Below, piece by piece: positions 20,315 to 28,868 of a stretch of DNA of 64,000 bases. The notes below the pieces were generated by a model. That model saw only the letters and a program-made list of their open reading frames with translations, did not search any database and was not told the DNA's origin. The stretch spans positions 27,860 to 91,859 of the forward strand of contig NZ_JAKEUO010000008.1 of the NCBI RefSeq assembly GCF_022397915.1. Direction: 5' to 3'. The DNA comes from Vibrio sp. Isolate34 (GTDB taxonomy: Bacteria; Pseudomonadota; Gammaproteobacteria; Enterobacterales; Vibrionaceae). The position numbers were made by a program, and so were the translations under genes. The stretch's first letter is position 1; the number at the start of each line of letters is the position of its first letter.

Positions 20315-21202
20315 ATGACTCAAGAAAATCAAAGCACTTTGCACCCAGAACTTGTCTTAGGTGATGTGCTGCCTTCTTATAACGATAATAATAATTCTAC
20401 CCACTTGTACGTATCTCTGTCTGAATTGGTTATGGACCGAGTTTTCTACCATCCATCGATTGAAGACCATTTAGATACACTTTCTGATATTGAGAAAACC
20501 TCTTTAGATGCCATCCTTGGTGGCAAGAGTGTCGAAGAACATTTTGTATCAACACTGGTTGTAGCGATTCAAGCCGCAGTTCTACCTAATCATACCTCAG
20601 TGCGCATCGCGTTGAGCAGTGCTGATAGCTACAGCTTCCGTTCGTTGTTAGGCGGAAATTGCGAAGCTGAGGAAGTGAACCCGGCACTGGGTGTTCGTGG
20701 TGTAGCTCGCTATGCGACACCAGAATACAGCAAGGCTTTCGCTTTAGAGTGTCAGGTGATTAAGACACTACGTGAGCAAGGCATCAACGTTGAAGTGGTT
20801 GTGCCTTACGTTCGTGCGTTAAGCGACGCTGCGAAGATCATCGACTTGCTAGCAGAGCAAGGTTTACCACGCGGTCTTAACGGTCTGAAAGTGCTGTTCT
20901 CGTGTGATGTACCGTCTGCGGTACTATTGAGCGAACGTCTACTGCATTACTTTGATGGTGTCGTTGTGAATGTCGACAGCCTAGCGTCTTTCACTCTTGG
21001 CGTAGACAAACAAAATGAAGCGCAGCAACATGCTTTCGATCCGCAAAACGAAGCGGTGATTACTTTGCTGGACATGATTGTTAAAGCGACCCTGCATGCG
21101 AAGAAGCCAGTATTGTTAGTCACGCAAGGTTTAGTCGATTACCCACGTCTACAAGGTTACATTGCTGACCTTGAAGGTGTTGAAACGGTCGTGACTGCGT
21201 AA
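20315..21202 (+). CDS. Stand-alone PEP-synthase C-terminal domain homologue, probably non-catalytic
   Basis: 295 residues. From about residue 115 it aligns with the C-terminal PEP/pyruvate-binding barrel of PpsA: NPALGVRGVARYATPEY (PpsA NPMLGFRGASRY), FALECQVIKTLREQGI, NVEVVVPYVRAL, GLNGLKVLFSCDVPS, YFDGVVVN and TLGVDKQN. The N-terminal ATP-grasp domain and the swivelling phosphohistidine domain are absent. Key active-site positions are changed: the CEIPS glutamate is Asp, the SNDM loop is NVDS, and the catalytic-cysteine motif GICGQGPSD is reduced to VTQGLVDY. So it probably binds a ligand or partner rather than making PEP. It is divergent from aroH, whose substrate is PEP, which suggests a related role (inference). 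Confidence 0.8.
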   Translation: MTQENQSTLHPELVLGDVLPSYNDNNNSTHLYVSLSELVMDRVFYHPSIEDHLDTLSDIEKTSLDAILGGKSVEEHFVSTLVVAIQAAVLPNHTSVRIALSSADSYSFRSLLGGNCEAEEVNPALGVRGVARYATPEYSKAFALECQVIKTLREQGINVEVVVPYVRALSDAAKIIDLLAEQGLPRGLNGLKVLFSCDVPSAVLLSERLLHYFDGVVVNVDSLASFTLGVDKQNEAQQHAFDPQNEAVITLLDMIVKATLHAKKPVLLVTQGLVDYPRLQGYIADLEGVETVVTA

Positions 21203-21254
21203 ATCGATTAGCTTGCCTGATAAGCTGATTTAAAGCGCTAATGCTTTGAGAATG

Positions 21255-21289
21255 AAAGAGATATCATTGTGCGATGATATCTCTTTTTT
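21255..21289 (+). terminator. Terminator after the PpsA-like gene
   Basis: A 13-bp stem (AAAGAGATATCAT / ATGATATCTCTTT) with a 6-nt loop and T-run, about 50 nt past the stop codon. Confidence 0.85.
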
Positions 21290-21361
21290 GTAACATTTTT
21301 TTGACATTCTTGTTGCTAGTCGATTAACTGGTCTGATGACTAACTTAGCTAGGTAATTCGA

Positions 21362-21847
21362 ATGTTGACCCCTCTACAAAAAGCAAATTTCTACTTAAGC
21401 ATGTTTGGCTTTTTCAAAGTCCCACTCATCTGGTTGTGTCGACCAAAACTGCTCGCGCTGGACAACCAACATGTCGAAGTGAAAATTCCGCTTAAAAGGC
21501 GTACCAAGAATCACCTTAACAGTATGTACTTTGGCGTTTTGGCTGTTGGTGCGGATGTCGCGGGCGGCTTTCTTGCGATGAGTAAGTCGCAACAGCAAGG
21601 TGAAAAGATCTCGTTGGCTTTTAAAGAGGTGACGGGTAAATTTTTGAAGCGTCCTGAGGGTGATGTGCATTTCACTTGTCACGACGGTGAGCTGATCAAC
21701 ACTATGTTGGCAGAAACTATGTCGACCGGAGAGCGAGTCAATCAACCCGTAACCATTGTCGCGACTTGTCCATCTTTACATGGTGACGAGCCGATGGCTA
21801 AGTTCACGCTAACGCTCTCGATTAAGAAAGTCCCATCCAGAAAATAG
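21362..21847 (+). CDS. DUF4442 hotdog-fold thioesterase-like protein
   Basis: 161 residues, start ATG at 21362. The pattern KANFYLSMFGFFKVPLIWLCRPKLL followed by VEVKIPLKRRTKNHLNSMYFGVLAVGADVAGGF is characteristic of the DUF4442/PaaI-like hotdog proteins. The central NSMYFG region corresponds to the place where hotdog thioesterases carry the active-site helix. The substrate, probably an acyl-CoA or acyl carrier thioester, is unknown. A hairpin lies between its 3' end and the convergent membrane-protein gene. Confidence 0.75.
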   Translation: MLTPLQKANFYLSMFGFFKVPLIWLCRPKLLALDNQHVEVKIPLKRRTKNHLNSMYFGVLAVGADVAGGFLAMSKSQQQGEKISLAFKEVTGKFLKRPEGDVHFTCHDGELINTMLAETMSTGERVNQPVTIVATCPSLHGDEPMAKFTLTLSIKKVPSRK

Positions 21848-21906
21848 TCATCAAAGAAATAGGTGCTGGGTAAGAAGTTATGGGGGAATTCTCGAAGTGT
21901 TGAAAC

Positions 21907-21937
21907 AACGGTATGTGAATGGTTTCCACATACCGTT
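21907..21937 (-). terminator. Hairpin between convergent genes (probable terminator)
   Basis: An 11-bp stem (AACGGTATGTG / CACATACCGTT) with a 9-nt loop. The flanks are only moderately T-rich, slightly better for the minus-strand gene. Confidence 0.5.
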
Positions 21938-21958
21938 ATAGAGAACTTTATAACGGCT

Positions 21959-23314
21959 CTATGACTCTTGAGTGATTTGCTCAATATCAACGATTTTGGA
22001 ACGGTTCATAACGATTTTCCAACGGTAGTAGGTTGGTTCGTTATCATGGTTGTTCTCTTTGATGATCAGGTTGAGAAGATGACGTTTTTCTACTGATTCG
22101 CGGCTAACTTGCCCTTCATTCAACCGGTAGATCTTGTTCGAACCCTTATCCATCAATCGTGTCAGCGCTCTCAGGCTGATTGATAACGTTTCACGAGTCT
22201 CCTCATAACCACTCATAAAGGTCGAGGTCGACATCTCAGTATGAGATCGGTAATGCAAGATTTGCTCTTCACGTTGCACCACACGCTTTTTACGGATCGA
22301 CTGAATGCGATCTGCAAGCTTAGAAAAGTTTGCGTAGTCCAACCATTCCAGTTTATGTCCAACAGATTTATTGGTCGTTGGGTCATAGTAGCGGCGCTTC
22401 CATTTCGGTTTACCTTTACGCAGCCAGCGCCAAAGGATGTCTCTCAAGTCATCTTTGAAGATCTCACGCAACGCGTAGATGAAAGACATCGCCACGATGA
22501 AAGAGGCGGTAATCTCACCAAGAAAGTCACGAGCCAAGATCACAGTAGTGGTCACGACGACCATCACCAAACCGGTTGCAATGCCTTTCACTGCACGCTT
22601 AACGTTCTTGCCCATCGATGTCGTCTTTTCTTTAAGCACGATAGGGTGTTCAATTAAACGACGCAGCAAGCGCATCTTGTTACTCAAACGGGTAACATCT
22701 TCTCGAACTCTTGCTGAGTTGTAGCGGTTTAGTTTACGGTGCGCGGTCTCTTTATCACAAAGCGTTAAGAGTCGTTCTTTAATCGTTGAATACTCACTGC
22801 CACGTGGCATGTGTGAAACCAGAGATAAGAACTTTTGCTCGGTGTACCAAGATAGATAGTTATCGATATTAGCGTAGTAACGTTTAAGGTTTTCTTCGTA
22901 AGGGATGCTTCGGCGTAGCTTCTTCAAGATATCTAAAGCCAGTTCAATAACTTCATCCACTTCATCAGCCGTTACGTCGTCACTATCTGTCTTGTTTAAG
23001 CTGCTCACGGCCTTATCTAAAGCAATAACGTATTGATATGCGAACAAACTCAAACTCACACGGTACTGAGTCGTTGATAAGCGCCCCCGTTTTGCCAAGC
23101 GACTGTGTACCAAAGGCAACAGTGTTTTATCACTGTAATATGCACGCTTTTGAGTGATCGAGCTGTAAAAAAATGCGCTTTCAGAAAGCACTTCAGGAGT
23201 CAGTCCAAGTTCACCGGGAATGAATAGATAAACGTCCATGTCGAGCTTTTTTGTTTTAGCCATGGCATGGTTAATTTTAAGTGTTATCGCATCTTGTTTA
23301 TCAACGGTGATCAA
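21959..23314 (-). CDS. Conserved hypothetical membrane protein
   Basis: 451 residues of unrecognised family. Two closely spaced hydrophobic segments lie near residues 238-285 (GIATGLVMVVVTTTVILA and then ITASFIVAMSFIYAL). They are flanked by a basic loop (MGKNVKRAVK before, DDLRDILWRWLRKGKPKWKRR after). The rest is mainly hydrophilic and helical, with charged segments on both sides, suggesting cytoplasmic N- and C-terminal domains joined by a membrane hairpin. Codon use resembles the neighbours. It is divergent from the CvfB-like gene. No function assigned. Confidence 0.8.
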   Translation of the reverse strand: MITVDKQDAITLKINHAMAKTKKLDMDVYLFIPGELGLTPEVLSESAFFYSSITQKRAYYSDKTLLPLVHSRLAKRGRLSTTQYRVSLSLFAYQYVIALDKAVSSLNKTDSDDVTADEVDEVIELALDILKKLRRSIPYEENLKRYYANIDNYLSWYTEQKFLSLVSHMPRGSEYSTIKERLLTLCDKETAHRKLNRYNSARVREDVTRLSNKMRLLRRLIEHPIVLKEKTTSMGKNVKRAVKGIATGLVMVVVTTTVILARDFLGEITASFIVAMSFIYALREIFKDDLRDILWRWLRKGKPKWKRRYYDPTTNKSVGHKLEWLDYANFSKLADRIQSIRKKRVVQREEQILHYRSHTEMSTSTFMSGYEETRETLSISLRALTRLMDKGSNKIYRLNEGQVSRESVEKRHLLNLIIKENNHDNEPTYYRWKIVMNRSKIVDIEQITQES

Positions 23315-23374
23315 CGATGGCTCCTAGAATGTAAAAATATGAATGAAACTAGCGAAAGCATATCAGAGATCACG

Positions 23375-23380
23375 TATAAT
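23375..23380 (+). promoter_or_regulatory. Consensus -10 element before cvfB-like gene
   Basis: A perfect TATAAT lies 32 bp before the ATG at 23412 and inside the longer reading frame that could start at 23343. It argues that translation starts at 23412. No strong -35 was identified. Confidence 0.5.
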
Positions 23381-23411
23381 CTCCGCCAAATTTAAAGTAG
23401 AGACAATCTTG

Positions 23412-24251
23412 ATGATTAATATTGGTCAAATAAACAACTTAGAAGTAGTAAAACAAGCAGACTTCGGTGTATTCCTTGACGCTAGCGACTATGGAACCGT
23501 GTTGCTGCCGAAACGATTTACTCCTGAAGGTGTTGAAATTGGTCAAAAGTTAGATGTTTTCTTATACATTGATTCTGACAACCAGATCGCTGCAACGACC
23601 GAAAAACCGATTGCTCAAGTAGGGCAGTTTGGTTTGATGACCGTTGAAGGTGTAAACAGCACTGGCGCATTCATGAGTTGGGGCGTGAAAGGTAAAGACC
23701 TACTGGTTCCTTTCAGCGAGCAACGTGGCCGTTTAAACGAAGGTCAGTCAATTTTAGTATATGTATATATTGATAAAGCATCTAGCCGCATTGTAGGTAC
23801 AACAAAGTTCAACAAGTGGTTAGACAACACGCCTGCGACTTATAAGCAAAACGAGCAAGTGGATCTTATCATCGCTGAACGTAGCCAATTGGGTTACAAA
23901 GCAATCGTGAATGGTGAGCACTGGGGCATGATTTTCCCATCTGACATCATCGGTAAGCTGTTCATCGGTAAAACCTTGAAAGGCTACATTAAAAATGTTC
24001 GTGAAGAAGACGGTAAGATTGACCTGTCTCTTCAGAAGATTGGTGTGGCTAAGATGGATGATCTAAGCACTAAGATTCTAGATTTGCTTGAAAAGAAAGG
24101 TGGCTTCTTGCCATTGAACGACAAGTCTTCACCGGATGCGATTTTCTCTGCATTCAGAACCAGTAAAGGTACGTTCAAAAAGACCATTGGTGGTTTGTAC
24201 AAGTCTGGTAAAATCTCGATCGACAAAGAAGGCATTCGCTTAACTAAATAA
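23412..24251 (+). CDS. CvfB/YitL-like S1 RNA-binding protein
   Basis: 279 residues from the preferred ATG (MINIGQINNLEVVKQADFGVFLDA); a longer in-frame start at 23343 adds 23 residues that do not look like family sequence and overlap a -10 box. Tandem S1-like OB folds are seen: an N-terminal one, a middle GAFMSWGVKGKDLLVPFSEQ repeat, and a third (GYIKNVREEDGKIDLSLQK). The C-terminal winged-helix region is GAFRTSKGTFKKTIGGLYKSGKI. CvfB in Staphylococcus is an RNA-binding virulence regulator; the role in Vibrio is unknown. Single gene. Confidence 0.85.
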   Translation: MINIGQINNLEVVKQADFGVFLDASDYGTVLLPKRFTPEGVEIGQKLDVFLYIDSDNQIAATTEKPIAQVGQFGLMTVEGVNSTGAFMSWGVKGKDLLVPFSEQRGRLNEGQSILVYVYIDKASSRIVGTTKFNKWLDNTPATYKQNEQVDLIIAERSQLGYKAIVNGEHWGMIFPSDIIGKLFIGKTLKGYIKNVREEDGKIDLSLQKIGVAKMDDLSTKILDLLEKKGGFLPLNDKSSPDAIFSAFRTSKGTFKKTIGGLYKSGKISIDKEGIRLTK

Positions 24252-24272
24252 GCGGGTCTGTCGGTCAAAAAG

Positions 24273-24298
24273 AAGCCCAAACCTTCCTGTTTGGGCTT
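24273..24298. terminator. First hairpin after the CvfB-like gene
   Basis: A 10-bp stem (AAGCCCAAAC / GTTTGGGCTT) with a 6-nt loop. No T-run follows on the plus strand, but the minus strand has CTTTTTG. Its stem sequence is repeated in the hairpin 230 bp downstream. Confidence 0.55.
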
Positions 24299-24500
24299 AG
24301 GGGAAAGGGCTCCGAAGAGCCTACGCTAATCGTTTTAATTGTTTATCTAATAGATTGAAGTCTAGTTTAATTTTTCTGATATGCGATTTTTGATAACACA
24401 AATAGTGACTTGAATTGATGTTTTTGTAATTAAGCGTTGATTCAACAACCTTTTTATTTGCGTTGCCTGAGTTAGTCTCTCCAAAAATAGATTGAATAGA

Positions 24501-24538
24501 AAAAGCCCAAACAACCTGCGTTGTTTGGGCTTTTTGTT
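24501..24538. terminator. Strong bidirectional terminator between cvfB-like gene and rsmF
   Basis: A 15-bp stem (AAAAGCCCAAACAAC / GTTGTTTGGGCTTTT) with a 4-nt loop and T-runs on both strands, between convergent genes. Confidence 0.88.
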
Positions 24539-24576
24539 TGTTCGTCTTTATCGCTCTGTTCAGGGATAGAGCATGT

Positions 24577-24624
24577 GCTAAAAGCTAAAAGCTAAAAGCT
24601 AAAAGCTAAAAGCTAAAAGCTAGA
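24577..24624. repeat. Heptanucleotide tandem repeat (GCTAAAA)n at the rsmF 3' end
   Basis: Six perfect copies of GCTAAAA plus a partial seventh run directly into the rsmF stop codon; the TAG stop of rsmF (24620-24622, minus) is part of the last unit. A seven-base unit would shift frame within a gene, but here copy changes only alter the 3' untranslated region. Confidence 0.95.
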
Positions 24625-26041
24625 ACAGGTTCTTATCGCGCACTAGCTCACGTGGTAAACCGTTCTTAACTCGGTTGCCAACCCATTTACCAAGGCCAAT
24701 GATCGCACCGTTGTATTTAACCAGTACTTCGCCTTTACCTGATAGACCTTCAGGGCGAACATCTCGTCCCATGAACCATTCGCGAGCATCTTCGATAGTC
24801 AGTTCTACAATGTTGGCTTCGTTGCCTGTCGCGAGCGTAGTCGCCACTTGGTGTTGCCAGCGGTAGCCCTTTTTATGGGTTTCTGCGATCTTGATGCCCA
24901 TGCGAGAGAAACGGAACTCACCAATCATCGGCTCTAACGCTTCAGGGAATAGCCATACGTCTTTGTCGCGTGTCCATACTTGAGTATCGTTTGGTAACTC
25001 AATATCTAACGCAGTTGAAAGTTGTTCAGCCACTTCTTGTTGCGCTTTTTTCGATGCTTTCTCGAATGGAAACTTACCTAAACGCTTTTTCACTTCTGGT
25101 GGAGTTACAGACGCCAGCTTGCGAATACGTGCAACGAAGAAGCCTTCAGAGTCATAAACCTGAGGGAAGATGTGTAAGAAGCCTTCTTCTGTCGTTGTCG
25201 CTTTAGCATCTTCAAACAGTGATTCTAAAGATTCAAATTCAACCGCGTCACCAAAGGTTTCTTTTAGGTGATGACACACTTGTTGGTTCTCTTCCGTGCT
25301 TAACGTACACGTTGAGTAAACCAGAACTCCGTTAGGCTTAAGGGCGTGGAATGCACTTTCGATGAGGTCTTTTTGGGTATCTGCGATGTCAACAACAGAT
25401 TGATAAGTCCAGTTCTTCATTGCGTCAGCGTCTTTACGAATTGTGCCTTCGCCAGAGCAGGGAGCGTCTAACAACACAGCATCGAATTGTTCTGGTAGCC
25501 ATCCACCAAATACACGGCCATCAAAATTACTGAGCGCTGCATTTCTTACGCCGCAGCGTTCAATGTTAGCGTGAAGCACTTTAACTCGGCTTGCTGCGTA
25601 TTCATTTGCAACCAACACGCCACGGTTATTCATGAGTGCTGCAATCTGCGTGGTTTTAGAGCCTGGAGCCGCAGCCGTATCTAGCACTGCTTGGTAGTTT
25701 TCTTCGCCTTGGAAGAGTGCAGAAGGTGGCATCATTGAACTGGCTTCTTGGATGTAGAAAAGACCAGACATGTGTTCTGCCGTATTACCTAGAGGCGCTT
25801 CACTTTCATCGGCTGTAATCCAAAAACCTGTTTCACACCAAGGTACAGGTTCCAGTTCCCAGCCTTTCTCTTTTGCTCGTACTAGGAAGTCTTCAACACT
25901 GATTTTCAGTGTGTTGACTCGAATACTTTTACGAAGTGGTTTTTGGCATGAGGCAACAAAAGAAGCCATATCTAGGTGACTAGGCATGATCGCTTCGATG
26001 TGCGTTAGGAATTCTTCAGGAATATATACGTTAGCGTGCAA
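24620..26041 (-). CDS. rsmF: 16S rRNA m5C1407 methyltransferase RsmF
   Basis: 473 residues, close to E. coli RsmF/YebU (479). The NOL1/NOP2/Sun methyltransferase core shows the SAM motif DTAAAPGSKTTQIAALM, the motif-IV cysteine in DAPCSGEGTIRKD and the catalytic cysteine motif YSTCTLSTEEN. The C-terminal part is the PUA-like extension of this family. It lies downstream of letA-letB on the same strand, the same association as yebS-yebT-yebU in E. coli, but with a terminator hairpin in the 169-nt gap. Confidence 0.94.
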   Translation of the reverse strand: MHANVYIPEEFLTHIEAIMPSHLDMASFVASCQKPLRKSIRVNTLKISVEDFLVRAKEKGWELEPVPWCETGFWITADESEAPLGNTAEHMSGLFYIQEASSMMPPSALFQGEENYQAVLDTAAAPGSKTTQIAALMNNRGVLVANEYAASRVKVLHANIERCGVRNAALSNFDGRVFGGWLPEQFDAVLLDAPCSGEGTIRKDADAMKNWTYQSVVDIADTQKDLIESAFHALKPNGVLVYSTCTLSTEENQQVCHHLKETFGDAVEFESLESLFEDAKATTTEEGFLHIFPQVYDSEGFFVARIRKLASVTPPEVKKRLGKFPFEKASKKAQQEVAEQLSTALDIELPNDTQVWTRDKDVWLFPEALEPMIGEFRFSRMGIKIAETHKKGYRWQHQVATTLATGNEANIVELTIEDAREWFMGRDVRPEGLSGKGEVLVKYNGAIIGLGKWVGNRVKNGLPRELVRDKNLF

Positions 26042-26124
26042 AAGAGTATCTCGAATTATTGCATTAATGCGGGGAGTTTAAAGCAAAATGAGGTCGTCCT
26101 AAACCATATTTACGGCAAACAACA

Positions 26125-26150
26125 AAAATGCAGCCGAATGGCTGCATTTT
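26125..26150 (-). terminator. Terminator of the letA-letB transcript
   Basis: An 11-bp stem (AAAATGCAGCC / GGCTGCATTTT) with a 4-nt loop, followed on the minus strand by a T-run, about 60 nt past the letB stop. Confidence 0.8.
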
Positions 26151-26210
26151 GATGAAGAATTAATCTTCGTTAAGCTGTATTAATTTGCATGGAGCTTTTG
26201 TGGATTCACT

Positions 26211-28868
26211 CTATGGGCGAGGAATCGCGGTTCTCCACGATTTCCACTCATCTTCTGCTTGAGGATATAGGTAGAAAGACTGATCTTCGCTTGCCACAGG
26301 CTGAAGTTCACTCGTCGGAGGCGTTGAGAAGGTAATTCCGCCTCTTAATAAACTGTCTACCGTTCCGGCTTTGATGTTTGCACCAGAGAGACCGATAGAG
26401 ACATCGACACCCGACACGTTCCAGAACACTGTGTTTGCGCGGATCAGATACGCGTAGTCAGGCTCTATTTGAATCGTAGAGATGATGCGATCAGCAAACT
26501 CGCCTAGTTGAACATCGATAACACTACCGATTTCTAGTTCACGGAATAGGATAGGTGTGCCTTCGGACACCGAGCCTCGCGTTTCGCTTTGTAGCTGGAA
26601 TATCTTGCCTTCAGGCTGAACTGGCCCTTTGCTAAGCTTAAATTTCGTACTTCTGTCACCATTGCCCGGATCTACGTTGATGTGCTTAGAGAGAAGCGCA
26701 GAGACGTTTTTGATGCCATTAAGGCCGATCTCAGGTTCTGCCAACCAGAAGTGACTGTTCGCCACGGCAATCTTGTCAACGTACTCAGGTAAGATTCGCG
26801 CGGTAATTTCAATGCCGCCTTTATTGAAGTTAGGAATCACCAAAGTAACCTCACCAACAGTGACACCTTGGTATTTGATAGCCATACCCTTGCTGACTTC
26901 TTGATCGCCAGAAGAGGTGATAGTGATCGCACGTCCGAATTTACGAGCTGATTTCGAATCGCTATAAAGCTTCCACACATCGCCCAGTTTGTTGTCGATA
27001 CCCGGCAGCGAATCAAACGCGATACCACCTTGTATCAATGTTTTAACAGGCGCGGCTTTAATGCTGATTCCAGATAAAGATGCATCCACTTCTACACCTG
27101 AACGGTTCCAGAAAACTGTGTGCTTATTGATTAAGTGTGTGTAGCGGTTTTCAATCGTGACTTTAATTCTCACGCCACCATCAGCCAATTGGAAATCTGA
27201 AATGCTACCCACTTGAAGGTTCCGGTAGAGTAGTGGACTGCCTTTAGAAATCGAAGGTAATTCACTCGCAAACAACGACAGCGTTTTAGAACCCGATTGG
27301 TTGAACTTCGCTATCTCTGCCAGTGATTTACTTTGGAACAGTTGGTAGTTGCCTCTAGCTTGATCTTTGCCTTCACTTACAAAGCTGATTGAGCCTGTTA
27401 GAAGCTGTTTAGCAGGCGGAACGGTCACACTCAGGCCTGATTCTGTTAACTCAGCTGTCGCGCTGCCAGTAACGAAGAATCTGTTGTTGCTTTTGATAAG
27501 GTGCGCGTATTCGTTGTCGATCAACGCATCCATGAACACTTCGTGTTTGTCGCTGCCCGTGCCTACACCGTCTACCAAGCCCACTTTGATGATTGAGCCA
27601 ACCGCAATGCCTTTGTAAAGCAGTTGGGTACCGACATCCAAGCCGAATGAATTGTTTGAAGTTAGACGAATCGCGACTGACTTCTCTTGCTCTTGGCTGT
27701 ACTCGGTTTGACGAATCGCAGTAAAGCGGCGTGCTTTTTCACCTTCACCAGGTACTAATGTTAAGAAGTTACCTGTGACCAAGTTGGCGATGTTCTTCAT
27801 GCCCGTCAGCGATAGCTCTGCTTCTTCAAGAACGAATTTACTGCCACTGTTTAAGAAGTCACTGAATGCAGGTTGGATTGCCGCTGAAGCAACTACGTGC
27901 TCACGACCTTCGCTTAACGACAAATCGGTAATTTGACCAATTTCGATACCGCGGTACATAATTGGAGCACCCGTTGCGCTGATCTTATTGTCATCGGGTA
28001 CGGCGATCTTAATTGAAATACCACGCCCCGCTGTTTTGAGATCAGGGTAGAGCTTGAACTTGGTATTCATTTCTACCGGCTGACCATCTCCGGGTGAATC
28101 CACTGCGATAGAACCCCCTAATAACGCACTGAGGCTTTCTAAGCGAACATCTACGCCCGAGAATCCGATACTTGCGCCTAAACCGCTCACGTTCCAAAAA
28201 CGGCTTTGGTCAGTGATGATATGACTGTATTCGTCTTTAATCGCTGCTTGGATCGTTACTGATTTACCGCTTTCGTTAAGTTGGTAGTTGTAGACCTCAC
28301 CGATCGGAATCTTACGATAAACAATTTGAGAGCCGACAGATACGCCACCCAAATCTTTTGTTGTCAGTGATATGTTCAAGCCATCGGCAGCTAATAAGTC
28401 AGAAGGCGCAGATTCTAAAGCTTGGAAAACAGTTTCTGGCTCTTGTTTCGTTTCACTTGGGTGAATCGCAATGTAGTTACCGGATACCAACGCATCTAGC
28501 CCAGAAATTCCAGACAAGCTTGCGGTCGGCTTCACTAACCAAAAGCGTGTACCTTTTGAAAGCAGCTTTTTCGCTTCAGGGTAAATATCAGCATCAACGT
28601 AAATATTGGACAGGTCTTTGGACAGTGTAATGTCACGAACCATACCTACCTCTAAGCCTTGGTAGCGAATGGTGGTGCGTCCTGCGATTAACCCTGCTGC
28701 ATCCGAGAAGTAGATCTGCACACGTTGCCCAGCATCGTGAACCGATTTCATTACCAACCAACCGGCGAGAGCGACGGTAAGTATTGGCAGAATCCACAAA
28801 GGTGAGATGCCTTTGTTTTTCCTAACTTCTGGTGAATATGACGTTTGTGATTGGTTATTGTTGTTCAT
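26211..28868 (-). CDS. letB: Lipid transport MCE protein LetB (YebT)
   Basis: 885 residues, like E. coli LetB (877). One N-terminal transmembrane helix (near residues 20-40) is followed by seven tandem MCE domains, each showing an IxYRGxxVGxV-like motif (for example TTIRYQGLEVGMV, APIMYRGIEIGQI, TPILFRELEIGSV). In E. coli seven stacked MCE rings form a periplasm-spanning lipid tunnel between the inner and outer membranes. Its start overlaps the end of letA by 14 nt, so the pair is coupled. Confidence 0.94.
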   Translation of the reverse strand: MNNNNQSQTSYSPEVRKNKGISPLWILPILTVALAGWLVMKSVHDAGQRVQIYFSDAAGLIAGRTTIRYQGLEVGMVRDITLSKDLSNIYVDADIYPEAKKLLSKGTRFWLVKPTASLSGISGLDALVSGNYIAIHPSETKQEPETVFQALESAPSDLLAADGLNISLTTKDLGGVSVGSQIVYRKIPIGEVYNYQLNESGKSVTIQAAIKDEYSHIITDQSRFWNVSGLGASIGFSGVDVRLESLSALLGGSIAVDSPGDGQPVEMNTKFKLYPDLKTAGRGISIKIAVPDDNKISATGAPIMYRGIEIGQITDLSLSEGREHVVASAAIQPAFSDFLNSGSKFVLEEAELSLTGMKNIANLVTGNFLTLVPGEGEKARRFTAIRQTEYSQEQEKSVAIRLTSNNSFGLDVGTQLLYKGIAVGSIIKVGLVDGVGTGSDKHEVFMDALIDNEYAHLIKSNNRFFVTGSATAELTESGLSVTVPPAKQLLTGSISFVSEGKDQARGNYQLFQSKSLAEIAKFNQSGSKTLSLFASELPSISKGSPLLYRNLQVGSISDFQLADGGVRIKVTIENRYTHLINKHTVFWNRSGVEVDASLSGISIKAAPVKTLIQGGIAFDSLPGIDNKLGDVWKLYSDSKSARKFGRAITITSSGDQEVSKGMAIKYQGVTVGEVTLVIPNFNKGGIEITARILPEYVDKIAVANSHFWLAEPEIGLNGIKNVSALLSKHINVDPGNGDRSTKFKLSKGPVQPEGKIFQLQSETRGSVSEGTPILFRELEIGSVIDVQLGEFADRIISTIQIEPDYAYLIRANTVFWNVSGVDVSIGLSGANIKAGTVDSLLRGGITFSTPPTSELQPVASEDQSFYLYPQAEDEWKSWRTAIPRP

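Noticed and set aside
23343..23411. Longer N-terminus for the CvfB-like protein
   Set aside because: The extra 23 residues are unlike the family and overlap a TATAAT promoter box.
24577..24624. CRISPR-like array of short repeats
   Set aside because: The units are 7 bp and directly adjacent, with no spacers and no cas genes; a simple tandem repeat.
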